Source: an uncultured Prevotellaceae bacterium
GTDB lineage: Bacteria > Bacteroidota > Bacteroidia > Bacteroidales > Bacteroidaceae
DNA: 59,359 nucleotides
NCBI GenBank assembly: GCA_902783165.1
Contig: CACZPU010000096.1
Location: forward strand, 1 to 59,359
Direction: 5' to 3'
The notes under the pieces were generated by a model. That model saw only the letters and a list, made by a program, of their open reading frames with translations. It had not been told where the DNA came from and made no database searches. The translations under genes and the position numbers were made by a program. Position 1 is the stretch's first letter. Each line of letters opens with the position of its first letter. This document shows, piece after piece, positions 36,101 through 45,334 of this stretch.

Positions 36101-39100
36101 GAAGAAATTTAAGAACAGCGGATTTAAGGGTAAGTTTGACGTGCCTATTCTTGATGGTGAGATACAATATGTATGTGACATCTCAAGTCAGGGAAAGAGC
36201 AGTGAAGACCAGACCGAAGGTTACGACTTTACTTTCAAAACCGAGCAGGTGAAGGATTTGGCGCTCGACTTCTTCCTTGGAACAGCCAATTTTAAGAAGG
36301 ACCAAACCTTCTTTGAGATATCTGGTGGTACTGACAAGGTAACAAGAGTGGAACTCTGTGCTGGTGGAAATGTGACAATTGCGGGGACTAAGCAGATTGA
36401 CTCTAAATTGCCTTTCGGTATCAAGATGCCGAGAGTCAATTTCTCCAAGATGCGTGTGTCTAACTTCACGGTTGCAGAATCTAAGCTGGTGAAGAACATC
36501 AAGGCTCCTTCTGGAACATTGCTTTCCATCAATGAGGAAGTCGGCTTCAAGGAAGAATATAGTTTCCAGGGTACCGACGGAACTAAAGTATATTATGGTC
36601 CTGGGACATGGAGTCTTGCTTCCTTGCAAAAAGAGCTTGGTCCCTTCAAGTTCACCCTTGACGAATATGGACTCAAGTTGGGTAAGAATACGGATGGTTA
36701 TCAGGAAATCGGTTTGAATTTGCATGGAAACATTGATTTCTGCGATGCCGTGAAAATTTCTGCTGGTGCCGGACTCACTATTTATGGCAAGGTGAGACTC
36801 GACAATTTCTCTGCAGCTTACAGTCGCGTGGATTGGGAGAAGGCTAATTTCGGTGCAGGCTTTAGCTTTGCCGGAGTTGAGTTGAATGGCAACTTGGACA
36901 TTGATGTAAATAGGGGTGGCTATAAAGGCAAACTTCACTTCAAATTGCCGGGGAAAATTTTAGAGATTGACGGTGAGGGTGGCTATTATGCGCATAGCTC
37001 GGGTGGAAGCGGAACGATAGCTACTTCTGAAAGCAACAGTGATTTCAAATATGGATACTTTATTGCAAAAGTAAAAGGAACAGGTTTGCATATTTCACCC
37101 ATTGTAATAAAGGAGGTGACAGGAGGCTTTTATTTCAACTGTACGGCAGCAAAGGGCCAGGATGGTAATCCAACACCGCGAAGAGGACTGATAGGCGGAG
37201 TCTTTGGCTTAGGAATTGCAACAGAAGGTTCAGACAACCTGTTGAATGGTAATTTTGACATGACAGTGGTTTATGACACCAAAAATAAGTGCTTGTCAAC
37301 CTTCCTGATGAACGGCACACTGAATGCCCTTTCATCAGGTGGCGATGACGGAATCATCAAGGCGAAGGCAACTATTGCTTACCAATGTCTGAAGGACAAT
37401 AGCGGACAAGGTGGGACTACACGTACGAAAGATCAGTATTTCTCACTCGATTTGAGTTGCGATGTTAAAATATCCCCAGAGAATGTTGCCAAGGCAGTCA
37501 CAACAACTATTGATCAGTATATTCCTTTGATGAATGAACTGGAAGGAAATATCAGTGCGTTTACGGGAACGGGGAAAAACTCAGCTGGTCAGTGGGTAGG
37601 ATCGGCTAGTGCCGGGTTGAATGAGACCATGGGTACTGATAGCGAGAATAATAGCTTCAAGGGTGAGAAAGCACCAGACAATTCTGAAAATGGAAGTGGT
37701 GCCAATCAGAAGAGTAAGGAGGTGAAGGCAAGTGCAGGCGGAGTTATTGCCCTGAATTTTAAAGTGACGAAGTACGAAAACTATCAAGAATTTAAGAAAC
37801 CTAAGTGGCATGTCTATCTTGGTGAACCGGGAGATGGTACCGAAGCGAGCGAAGAAGAGAAACGCTGTGGTATCAAGATTATAGACCTGAGAGCCAAAAT
37901 AGTAACAGTGAAGATTGGTGCAAATGCATATCTCTGCGTAGGCAACGAGCTGCCCAACAATGGTGTGCTTCCTCCGATACCTGAGGATATCCGTAGGTTC
38001 TTGAATGGAGGCTCTGCAGGTGAAGGCGTGGAGCAGGCGGATGAGGCATCTGTGAACCGTTCCCGCGAAGCAGCCATGGAGAAGTTCTTAAAGAAAGCTC
38101 AAAACAGTGGAGGTGTCATGTTCGGCTATAAGGCCTACGGATATATTGATGTTGACTTAGGTCTTCTTTATGCTTATCTAGGAGCCGTGGCAGGAATAGA
38201 CGTGTCGCTCGTCAAGATTAATGATTTCTGCAACGGAAAACAGATGGGTATCAAGGGTTGGTATGCCACAGGACAGGCTTATGCCATGTTGGAGGCCAAG
38301 ATGGGGATCCGTATTCGCTTGGGCTTCTACAACAAGGATTTCGACATCCTGCATGCTCAAATTGGAGCTATGCTCAAGGCTGGTCTTCCCAATCCGTTCT
38401 GGATGGTGGGTCAGGCACGTGTCAAGCTGAAACTCTTGGGAGGCCTTATTAAGTTGAATCGCTCATTCAAGTTTGAGTGTGGCTCGGTTTGTCTGCCTTA
38501 CCTTGGCAGTCCGCTGGACAACTTTGAACTCTTCACCAACTGCTCCGTGGGTGGTGAGAGCAGACAGGAAGGATGGGAAGATGCAGAACCAATAACTTAT
38601 GAAAACCAAATAGTTGTCGAGACGAGTACAGAATTGGGAACCCGCCTGAATCTGTATGATGAGAATTTCGCACAGAAATTAGCATTCGACCGAGGTGGTA
38701 GCAACGATGACTACAAGGAATACTCCAATCGTTCTTACACTTTCAATTTCGCTAAAGTTTATACCAAACGTGTGCCTGGAGAGAGATTGAACAAAGATCC
38801 TGAGTTTACATGGGAGCCTGTTCCTGGTATCGAATTGGTAGAGTTCTCAAGCCCTGATAAATACGCACGCGATAGTGTTAAATATGGCAGGGATTATATT
38901 TCTGTGATTTCTGACGGTAATCGTCACCGCATATTGCTTGCAAACTCCCCCTTGAGGTCTAACCGTTATTACAAACTGTATCTCTATGGCAATGCCAAGG
39001 AAATACGCAACGGTTTGGAAGAGGATCCTTACAGCATGGACACCATCAACGGTACTTATGGTAATTATCCATGGAGCACCATGAAGGTATATTATTTCCG

Positions 39101-42100
39101 TACAGGTAACCTAAGTCAGTTCTCTTCGACACCAGAAAAGGGAATTCAGGATGATGTGGCTTTGGCATTCCCGTCGCCCGACGGCCACATGGTCATTGAT
39201 ACATTGAACAGTGAACCGCGGATATATACCGCCTACAAGGTGGATATCAGTAGGCCGAATATTGCTTTCAAGAGAGACATCAGTTCGAAGTTCAATAATA
39301 ACATGCTGAAATGGGCACTATATGATGAAACAGCCAAACAGTATGTGAGTGAAGACGTGGCAAACTTTAAGAGATCGTACGTGAACGAGAATTTGAACTG
39401 GCTGCCAGACAACAAACTTATCGATGAAAGCAAACTTGACATGTCGCATACATACGTAATCAAACTCGAATATGTGAGGCCAAAGACTGCGGCAGAGAAG
39501 AAAGCAGAAGAAGAAGCCAAAGCAGCAGAGGAAGCTGCAAAGGCAGCAGAGGAGGCAGCTCAAGCGTCCAGCAGCAGCCAACCAAGCGGCAGTGGCCAGT
39601 CAAGTGGTTCTAGTAATAAGGGAAGTAGTAGCTCTGGCACACATTACTTTGTTCATGGAGGAGTTGTATATCAAGAAGGGAAAGTAGACAATCCTATTTA
39701 CGAAATCCAGCAAGGTAAAAAGAGAAAGTTGGCCAATATGCTGAAAAACGCTTCAACCTCTTCTTCTGAGAGTGATTCTTCAGGCCCCTCAACTTTGAGG
39801 AGAGCTACTACCAGTTCGTCGAATAGTTCTGGTTCCACTACACAAAAGGTTTCCCGAAAAGCCACGACAAAATATATACCTCTTTTGATACAGACTCCTA
39901 TAATAGGTAATGTCAATGGTTCAAAGAAGGCTGACGATGTGAAAATTAATGGTAGAGTGAATAATGTCGGTGGAAAAGTGGTTACCCAACAGCCTTCTAT
40001 CCGGCCTACAACCAATGCGGAGGCAGCACAAATGAACTTCTCTGCTTCTGTAGGCCGTGTGCTGAATCCTACCAACGGCAATGCCTCTGCTCATATCATG
40101 CATGTAAATACAAATAAAACCTCCGTCACGGTTCCAGGAAAAGAATCTATGGTAGCTCCTATAAAGGAGGTGTCTACTTCCAGTGTGATGCGACCTTCGG
40201 CCACTAACATTTCTTTCAACAATCCTATTACAAATGTGGAGGTAAAGGAGGTGGAGGGAATAGTGAACCATCAATTCACAAACCCTATTTTCTCAAATAA
40301 GCCATCATCTACACATATACCAAAAACAAAAGATGAAATCATTGCAGAGTTCTTCCCCAATGGCAGGGTCACCAAAGATATTTTAGAAAAAATGGATCTT
40401 GAAACTCTCGAGAATATAATAAAAGACAAAAATGTTGACCGAGTACGACCAGAGTTGACCTTGGAAGCCGACATCGAAAAACTTATTGAACAAGAAATGG
40501 CTATCGCTGGAAACAATAGTAGTGGAAGTAGTGGAAGCGGCGGTGGCGGTTCTTCCTCTTCATCTTCCTCACAGCAGGAACCATGGTCATGGCCAGAACC
40601 GACAGATCAAGAGAATAAGCATGTGCTGTTGTACGGAATCAGGGTTCAACCTTCAAAAGTTCTCAATCCTGTAACCGAACAGGTGACACAAGATCCTATT
40701 ATTTCTTATAGTTATCCTTTCATGGGAGATGTTAATTATGGAGTGGTGCATAAATATGATACTAGTGTGAAACCTTCAGACTATGATTTGGCGTTTGACA
40801 AGGGTTCTGCCTTGGTGAGCATTGAAGGAGAGGGCAAAAAGTCGATACGCCTCATCGATCCATATTTCTACTACAACTACCTTGGTGGTTATGCTAACGT
40901 TTCCGGCTGGGAAGCCAGACGTTATAAATACGATGACTACCCCAATCTCTCTACACAGGGACTTGTGGTTACATCCAAATATAATACTGTGACTCCTATG
41001 CTTTCCAAAAATCCTGCTTATTCATATGATCTGGCTAATAATGCAAGTAAATACAGGAACTACACCGATGAGGCTGATAAAAGGTTTGAGTCACAGAGCA
41101 TAGGGTCATTTGCTGCTTATGTTGGGTCATTGCCCACATCCTCCATTCCAAGCAAGAGCAATTTCCCCAATTGCACATGGCTCACTGATGAGGGGTTCTC
41201 ATGGGTTTCACCAGTACGCTATACAGGTTTCATGGCTCATTATGGGACTTCCCAATTCTTTTCAGACATAACACGTCCTTATTCGGAGCTGTCATCCTTC
41301 GTAGATGCACTTCACCGTGCCACACGTTATTTCGAAGACTTCTTTGAAGATGAAGGTGGATTGTTTAATGACATCTACCGTGGTTGCTATATAAATTTAT
41401 CCAATTGTTGGTTCATTACAAATGAAAGGGAATGGAAAGGTGCTGCTTTCGAAAGTTATGAGCACATGTTTATGCAGAAAGAATACAACGATTCTTTATA
41501 TGCCTTCTGTGTAAAGCAGATGAATGAGCATCCACTCTTATTCCAGCAAGTAGAATCCTTCTTAAAAGAATTTTTCTTTAAAGGGTACAACAATGAAGAG
41601 GCTTGGTCAGACTTGGAGGATTTCTGGAAGGATGTGGACAAAATATATAGTTCCAAGACCCTTAATAATGGAAAGTGGTATTTCAGTTATAATAGCAAAG
41701 AAAAAGACTGGAAGGAGCGTCTTAATAAATACAAGAATCCATATGTTGATTTGGAACAATTGCATTATAATTTGTTGCAGTTAATATTAAATTACAACAG
41801 TTTCCACGACGGAATAAAGAATGTCTATAATACAGTCTATACAAAATGGAATCCTGATTGGGATAATCTTTGGAAAGCTTATCTACGCGGACAATCCAGT
41901 ATGTATGACGACCAGTATATGTTCCAGATGCCATTCCAGCAGATACCGCTGATGTACGCTTCGCAATACAAAGGAAAGAATACGAACGGAAGGCGTACGA
42001 AATTGGAGGATGTGCTTGTTGGAATGAGTAGTTCTCATCCACGCAGTAACTGTGATGAGGCAACAACTATTTGGAAACGTATGGCAGACGATAATTATGA

Positions 42101-42266
42101 GAAATTTGATTGGAAGAACTTCAAATATGTGAAAGGATTCACTGTGGGACGTCACCGTGCCAACACTTTCAATTTCAAAAAAGGTGTTTATGAGGTTGAT
42201 TGCTATCCTGGAATGGAAATATTTCCTGAAAGTAGCAAAAAGATGACTATACAGTTGGACCGTTAA
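33156..42266 (+). CDS. Giant exported protein, 3036 residues, TANFOR-like N-terminus
   Basis: One uninterrupted frame of 9.1 kb. Signal peptide 1-22 (FAHAQD). Residues about 25-220 have the pattern GLLPEGDYIAHLTAYKW ... PQFLMP ... FTWTE seen at the start of very large bacteroidal proteins annotated as TANFOR. Residues about 560-1900 are long beta-rich segments with many Gly and Asn, including GGYKGKLHFKLPGKILEIDG and a later Gly/Ala-rich part (YAYLGAVAGIDVSL). Two flexible linkers follow: Ala/Glu then Ser/Gly at about 2108-2165, and Ser/Gly at about 2453-2470. The C-terminal about 570 residues are Tyr/Trp/Asp-rich and unlike the rest. No sorting tail, membrane anchor or enzyme motif was found. 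Unknown function; likely a surface structural protein. Confidence 0.8.
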   Translation: MKTYRTFITTVAFFLSLAFAHAQDVTITLTPVQQILPPQVLLYVSNPGKYFNVSVTNNTQTTQNIYMGLQLEQRFPDSGLSVSTPAIRQPRQPITIAPGITRQLTLVEIKTMFNHIPSNEISTTPGLFDNYLNGSFGLLPEGDYIAHLTAYKWDPSLANPVVLSNPNSGVCYFKVCYKAQAPQFLMPMVMGFDNLDVGRITKEDARFTWTETIINCNPQASQFRYDFVVKSLMLGQAPDDAMDRNPVVYRSRDLLVPMCVIPPNVINSFDKNTTYIAQVTAKAVGKNPLDYFMLENDGKSTYRMFRLQNLNEFSTISLMDNLPSQNPSVPVPGAIGGSTISTRTLNPGTGTNPLGNDDTDDRQKKDYGMGLYYGVQENVDPEADYTFRNPELIEPLFLDNAARKTFVGDDIKVTWKKAWFIGGPGERPDTVQFGYNLSLFKGEPNQDFKTIFEGVPLYTSNTKELEHTISWNDIKDKVMINDYLVLHVVPSTKSPSVAFVNDSVNAKDFAMSERYSQKFFQCSDMVQINNTTPTTKSAEELRGRTVGIGQYQLTLDAKDFNKVPGKNCFKGTGHIEWNPFGYTLMVAVKFDELYINTDNLVYKGEAVSYPDSKKNVSGMDQVDQLFSDWGIDNLIADTGIPYASQLQSSVTNGIKDIAKNYNIGQYYKWVKTGEDVWDQLQNGRIDDLHMPLKLPKKITKGSPITAQVVQMKFAPTHATMNLFGQFELPKNNYTDGILMLGAPRVCISPDRFLPEAGAIALLSNFNVKDPNNKDLIFTFKAPTNVTNPNDGCYVSWKADSLERMLVDLDIQVPGLKKCNANGDATKEKPIVHVRGDFADWEDFIAEGSMDPFEVNSLGGWTFKPGRVIYDNSKWRKSDNMPDMPKNYDWALAGFDKADIAKYPNLWKGLSISDTGVLFPKSLKFAGAKNEENGRMKIDVPRLIYDDSGITLDAELKNLLDAKTGKLGGWAFSIDQLYLHILQKKFKNSGFKGKFDVPILDGEIQYVCDISSQGKSSEDQTEGYDFTFKTEQVKDLALDFFLGTANFKKDQTFFEISGGTDKVTRVELCAGGNVTIAGTKQIDSKLPFGIKMPRVNFSKMRVSNFTVAESKLVKNIKAPSGTLLSINEEVGFKEEYSFQGTDGTKVYYGPGTWSLASLQKELGPFKFTLDEYGLKLGKNTDGYQEIGLNLHGNIDFCDAVKISAGAGLTIYGKVRLDNFSAAYSRVDWEKANFGAGFSFAGVELNGNLDIDVNRGGYKGKLHFKLPGKILEIDGEGGYYAHSSGGSGTIATSESNSDFKYGYFIAKVKGTGLHISPIVIKEVTGGFYFNCTAAKGQDGNPTPRRGLIGGVFGLGIATEGSDNLLNGNFDMTVVYDTKNKCLSTFLMNGTLNALSSGGDDGIIKAKATIAYQCLKDNSGQGGTTRTKDQYFSLDLSCDVKISPENVAKAVTTTIDQYIPLMNELEGNISAFTGTGKNSAGQWVGSASAGLNETMGTDSENNSFKGEKAPDNSENGSGANQKSKEVKASAGGVIALNFKVTKYENYQEFKKPKWHVYLGEPGDGTEASEEEKRCGIKIIDLRAKIVTVKIGANAYLCVGNELPNNGVLPPIPEDIRRFLNGGSAGEGVEQADEASVNRSREAAMEKFLKKAQNSGGVMFGYKAYGYIDVDLGLLYAYLGAVAGIDVSLVKINDFCNGKQMGIKGWYATGQAYAMLEAKMGIRIRLGFYNKDFDILHAQIGAMLKAGLPNPFWMVGQARVKLKLLGGLIKLNRSFKFECGSVCLPYLGSPLDNFELFTNCSVGGESRQEGWEDAEPITYENQIVVETSTELGTRLNLYDENFAQKLAFDRGGSNDDYKEYSNRSYTFNFAKVYTKRVPGERLNKDPEFTWEPVPGIELVEFSSPDKYARDSVKYGRDYISVISDGNRHRILLANSPLRSNRYYKLYLYGNAKEIRNGLEEDPYSMDTINGTYGNYPWSTMKVYYFRTGNLSQFSSTPEKGIQDDVALAFPSPDGHMVIDTLNSEPRIYTAYKVDISRPNIAFKRDISSKFNNNMLKWALYDETAKQYVSEDVANFKRSYVNENLNWLPDNKLIDESKLDMSHTYVIKLEYVRPKTAAEKKAEEEAKAAEEAAKAAEEAAQASSSSQPSGSGQSSGSSNKGSSSSGTHYFVHGGVVYQEGKVDNPIYEIQQGKKRKLANMLKNASTSSSESDSSGPSTLRRATTSSSNSSGSTTQKVSRKATTKYIPLLIQTPIIGNVNGSKKADDVKINGRVNNVGGKVVTQQPSIRPTTNAEAAQMNFSASVGRVLNPTNGNASAHIMHVNTNKTSVTVPGKESMVAPIKEVSTSSVMRPSATNISFNNPITNVEVKEVEGIVNHQFTNPIFSNKPSSTHIPKTKDEIIAEFFPNGRVTKDILEKMDLETLENIIKDKNVDRVRPELTLEADIEKLIEQEMAIAGNNSSGSSGSGGGGSSSSSSSQQEPWSWPEPTDQENKHVLLYGIRVQPSKVLNPVTEQVTQDPIISYSYPFMGDVNYGVVHKYDTSVKPSDYDLAFDKGSALVSIEGEGKKSIRLIDPYFYYNYLGGYANVSGWEARRYKYDDYPNLSTQGLVVTSKYNTVTPMLSKNPAYSYDLANNASKYRNYTDEADKRFESQSIGSFAAYVGSLPTSSIPSKSNFPNCTWLTDEGFSWVSPVRYTGFMAHYGTSQFFSDITRPYSELSSFVDALHRATRYFEDFFEDEGGLFNDIYRGCYINLSNCWFITNEREWKGAAFESYEHMFMQKEYNDSLYAFCVKQMNEHPLLFQQVESFLKEFFFKGYNNEEAWSDLEDFWKDVDKIYSSKTLNNGKWYFSYNSKEKDWKERLNKYKNPYVDLEQLHYNLLQLILNYNSFHDGIKNVYNTVYTKWNPDWDNLWKAYLRGQSSMYDDQYMFQMPFQQIPLMYASQYKGKNTNGRRTKLEDVLVGMSSSHPRSNCDEATTIWKRMADDNYEKFDWKNFKYVKGFTVGRHRANTFNFKKGVYEVDCYPGMEIFPESSKKMTIQLDR

Positions 42267-42281
42267 CGAAAATGTACAACC

Positions 42282-44504
42282 ATGAAGATATCTAGTAAAC
42301 TTTGGGTGCTTGCCGCTTGGTTGATGATGGCTTTGTCCGTCCATGCACAAGTGGCTGGAGAGAAAGATGATGAGCAGGAAAAGGCAGACTCCATTGTCAG
42401 CGTTAATCAGTCAATCTCACAAGACAGCAATTTTGTGGGATTCAATACCCATGCCATCAAAATGATGGCACGCAGCTATGGCGACAGTATTGCGTTACGT
42501 TGGGGCGTTGACGACTACAGCACATGGCGGCAGCTCAACTATTATGGTTACAATGTGTTCCGTCTGCACATGCAGGGTACTAAATTGAAGATTGACACCT
42601 TGGCGCTTGCGCTCAAACCTCTCACGCTCGATCAGATGCGGCTGAAATACCCCGAGAGTGATACTCTTGCATATATGGGCATGCAGCTGATGTACGGGCG
42701 TGGTCGCTTGACGCTCGACCAAACGCTGAGTGCACCTGGTACTGTGGGTAGTTTAGTGGAAGTGCACGACGAACAGCAAAGCATCGTGGGCTACGCCATG
42801 CTCTTGGCTGAGTGGAGACGCGATTTGGCACGCGATATGGCTTTGGGATTACTTGACCGTAATGTAACACCCGGAACAGTATACCAGTATGTCGTTCAAC
42901 CCTCTCACATTGATTCTTTTAACATTATCCAACCAGGATTCCTCGATGCTGTACTGAATGAGAAATATACACCCGAAGCATTTGATGTGGAAGTGACAGG
43001 GCAGCCAACATCAGATATCCAGCTGAATCTTGAATGGCCTGCAACGAAATATTCAAGTTTCATTATAGAGCGTAGAAAAGACAAAGAAACCAATTGGAAA
43101 CGAGTGAACGAAAAACCGTTCGTTCCCTTTACCAGCCAAAATTTACCAGACGACGCACCGATACAGTTTGCAGACTATCCCGGAAGGCCTGGAATTTACC
43201 ATTATAGGGTAAGTGCTTACGATGCCTTTGGAGAACTTACTGCTCCTAGTAGCGTGCTCACAGTGGATTTCGGCGATCGTGTGCCTCCGACCGCTCCAGT
43301 CCTCCGACGTATCTTTATCCATCGAACAGATACGACGGGCATAGTCAGACAGGCAACACTCTATTTTACAAAAGACACCATGGAGAATGATTTCATTGGT
43401 TATATTCCTTTCTATTATAATGAAAGGATTGCCGAAGGAAAATGGGTGCCGTTGACATCAGAATTGATATCTCCACGCGATACTGTCGTAACTGTAAATG
43501 TAACAGGATTAGAGACAGGAATGATTTGTATTGCTGCATATGATACGCTTTACAATGTGAACTACTCACTACCTCAGACAATCCGTATTGACGATCGTGT
43601 GGCACCGAAGGCACCTACTAACCTGCGTGCCCATACGGCACCCGACGGTACTGTTGTTGTGGTTTGGACTCCTTCTGGAGATGAAGACATCAGCTATTAT
43701 GATGTGGCCTATGCAAATGATCCTACTCATGAGTTCAGCATCAAACAGAATGTTTATAACGATTCCATCTTTATTGATTCGCTTACTCAGGAGGTGAACC
43801 AACGTTATATTTATTATAAGGTTCGTGCAACAGACTACTCCAACAATGTTGGTGAGTTCTCTGAAGTGCTGCGCGTTCTGCGGCCGCACTACATACCGCC
43901 CATGCCCTGTCGTCTGCTCAGCAACGATGTGAACGACGACCGCATTCACATGGAATGGGTAGCTAGCAATGAGGCCGATTTGCACTTCCATCGTCTGTAC
44001 CGCAAATTGGAAGGAGAGCAGTATTGGACATTGCTGGCTCAGTTTGACGCCGATTCAGTAACAGCGGCAGATGATAAGATTCTTTTTGATGACATGCCTA
44101 ATAAGGTGCGTAACAAGTCATACCTCTATGCCATGGAAACTTACAACCTCTCTGGTTGTAGTTCTGGCTTAAGCAAACTGTATACATTTGACTTCCAGGG
44201 TAGTCTTATAGCTGATGTTCCAATCACTCTGATGGCAACCCACAATGCCAAGAATAGGGAAACAAAACTTGCTTGGGAACTGAAAGGCAAGCCTGATAAC
44301 GAAGATTACTACTATTGCATATATCGCAAGGGAGCGGAAGATAATGACTTCAAATTCTTGCTCTCTGCTCCAAAAGATGATTTGTCGTTCAGCGATTTCT
44401 TGTTGAAACCCGGAGAGAAAGCTGAATACTATGTGCTGATTCATTACAATGATGGGCGCGACAGCACCCGTTCTAACATTGTTTCGGTGACAGCATCGAA
44501 ATAA
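42282..44504 (+). CDS. Exported fibronectin type III multi-domain protein
   Basis: A 740-aa protein with signal peptide 1-22 (SVHAQV). After an N-terminal segment of about 200 residues unique to this protein, about five fibronectin-like beta sandwiches follow (near 230-330, 335-435, 440-540, 545-640, 645-740). They show landmarks such as PGIYHYRVSAYDAFGELTAPS, PKAPTNLRAHTAPDGTVVVVW and RYIYYKVRATDYSNNVGEFS. There is no lipobox and no sorting tail. It starts 15 nt after the giant gene, which points to tight co-expression and probable physical partnership. Binding or scaffold role is inferred from the domains only. Confidence 0.82.
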   Translation: MKISSKLWVLAAWLMMALSVHAQVAGEKDDEQEKADSIVSVNQSISQDSNFVGFNTHAIKMMARSYGDSIALRWGVDDYSTWRQLNYYGYNVFRLHMQGTKLKIDTLALALKPLTLDQMRLKYPESDTLAYMGMQLMYGRGRLTLDQTLSAPGTVGSLVEVHDEQQSIVGYAMLLAEWRRDLARDMALGLLDRNVTPGTVYQYVVQPSHIDSFNIIQPGFLDAVLNEKYTPEAFDVEVTGQPTSDIQLNLEWPATKYSSFIIERRKDKETNWKRVNEKPFVPFTSQNLPDDAPIQFADYPGRPGIYHYRVSAYDAFGELTAPSSVLTVDFGDRVPPTAPVLRRIFIHRTDTTGIVRQATLYFTKDTMENDFIGYIPFYYNERIAEGKWVPLTSELISPRDTVVTVNVTGLETGMICIAAYDTLYNVNYSLPQTIRIDDRVAPKAPTNLRAHTAPDGTVVVVWTPSGDEDISYYDVAYANDPTHEFSIKQNVYNDSIFIDSLTQEVNQRYIYYKVRATDYSNNVGEFSEVLRVLRPHYIPPMPCRLLSNDVNDDRIHMEWVASNEADLHFHRLYRKLEGEQYWTLLAQFDADSVTAADDKILFDDMPNKVRNKSYLYAMETYNLSGCSSGLSKLYTFDFQGSLIADVPITLMATHNAKNRETKLAWELKGKPDNEDYYYCIYRKGAEDNDFKFLLSAPKDDLSFSDFLLKPGEKAEYYVLIHYNDGRDSTRSNIVSVTASK

Positions 44505-44572
44505 CCTACCGATAACCCCTCGAAGGTGAAAGAGTAAAACTATAGAAAGATGAGAACATAAAACGGAATATC

Positions 44573-45271
44573 ATGGATAAAAAGATTTCATATATAGTGA
44601 AGAACGTGGCAAAGAGGTTGCTGCCTCTCTCACTTCTTACCCTTTTGCCTTTACTTTCCTCTTGTGGTGAGTTCTTCGAGTTCGATAAGGAAGATGCCGT
44701 ACCGGCTGGTGAAATGATATTGGGGCGTACGAGCGTGGATTTGATGATAGGTGACCGCTTTGAAATACCTGTGTCTTTTGCACCCTCAGAGTTGTCAAAT
44801 GAAGAGGTCTTCTGGGCAAGTTCTGACCAAAACGTCATTCAGTTCGATAACAATACATTGTTGGCAGTAGGCGAGGGAACTTGCATTGTCACAGCCATCT
44901 CTGTATCGGGACAATTCAAAGCCACATGCACGGTTACTGTTCATCCGATGTGGTCTTTAAATCCATATAACTATGCCTACGACATGGTGTTCTATTCTGA
45001 TATTACTGTGCATGGTGAGAAGTTTTCAGACGACATGTATGTTATTGCTGTCTGTAATGATGAAATACGCGGAATAGGACAGGCTAAGGAGGAACAAGGC
45101 ATTCGCTACGTTCTCATCCGTGTGTATAGTAACTTCTCGCAAGGTGAGGAAATAAAGTTTAGGGTATATAAGCGCAACTCTGCTAAGGTAGAGGAGTTCC
45201 CCGATGCCATCACCTTCGATGGTGAGTCTCACGGTTCCCTGTCTAATCTCTATCTGCTCACCATTGAGTAG
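44573..45271 (+). CDS. Lipoprotein with Ig-like (Big_2) domain and a domain shared with the first surface protein
   Basis: A 232-aa lipoprotein; the signal is long (about 30 residues) and ends at LLSSC. The mature start GEFFEFDKED is acidic, as often seen in Bacteroidetes surface-exposed lipoproteins. Residues about 45-125 are a Big_2-like domain (RTSVDLMIGDRFEIPVSFAP ... GTCIVTAIS). Residues about 150-230 (MYVIAVCNDEIRGIGQ ... EEIKFRVYKRN) resemble the two AFxxDExRGxG domains of the 1354-aa protein. That shared module suggests the two proteins recognise the same ligand or assemble together. Fifth gene of the run. Confidence 0.82.
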   Translation: MDKKISYIVKNVAKRLLPLSLLTLLPLLSSCGEFFEFDKEDAVPAGEMILGRTSVDLMIGDRFEIPVSFAPSELSNEEVFWASSDQNVIQFDNNTLLAVGEGTCIVTAISVSGQFKATCTVTVHPMWSLNPYNYAYDMVFYSDITVHGEKFSDDMYVIAVCNDEIRGIGQAKEEQGIRYVLIRVYSNFSQGEEIKFRVYKRNSAKVEEFPDAITFDGESHGSLSNLYLLTIE

Positions 45272-45334
45272 TCAGTCATTCTTATACATTTGCTATTAAG
45301 AAAACACTTAGTTGAATATAAAAAGGAAACATAT

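Noticed and set aside
36183-36938. 251-codon minus-strand frame inside the giant gene
   Set aside because: Lies fully within the 9.1-kb frame, no export signal, no neighbours on that strand.
42100-42266. T9SS sorting tail at the end of the giant protein
   Set aside because: The last residues lack the GxY/LxxGxYxV and terminal Lys pattern seen in the 1354-aa protein.
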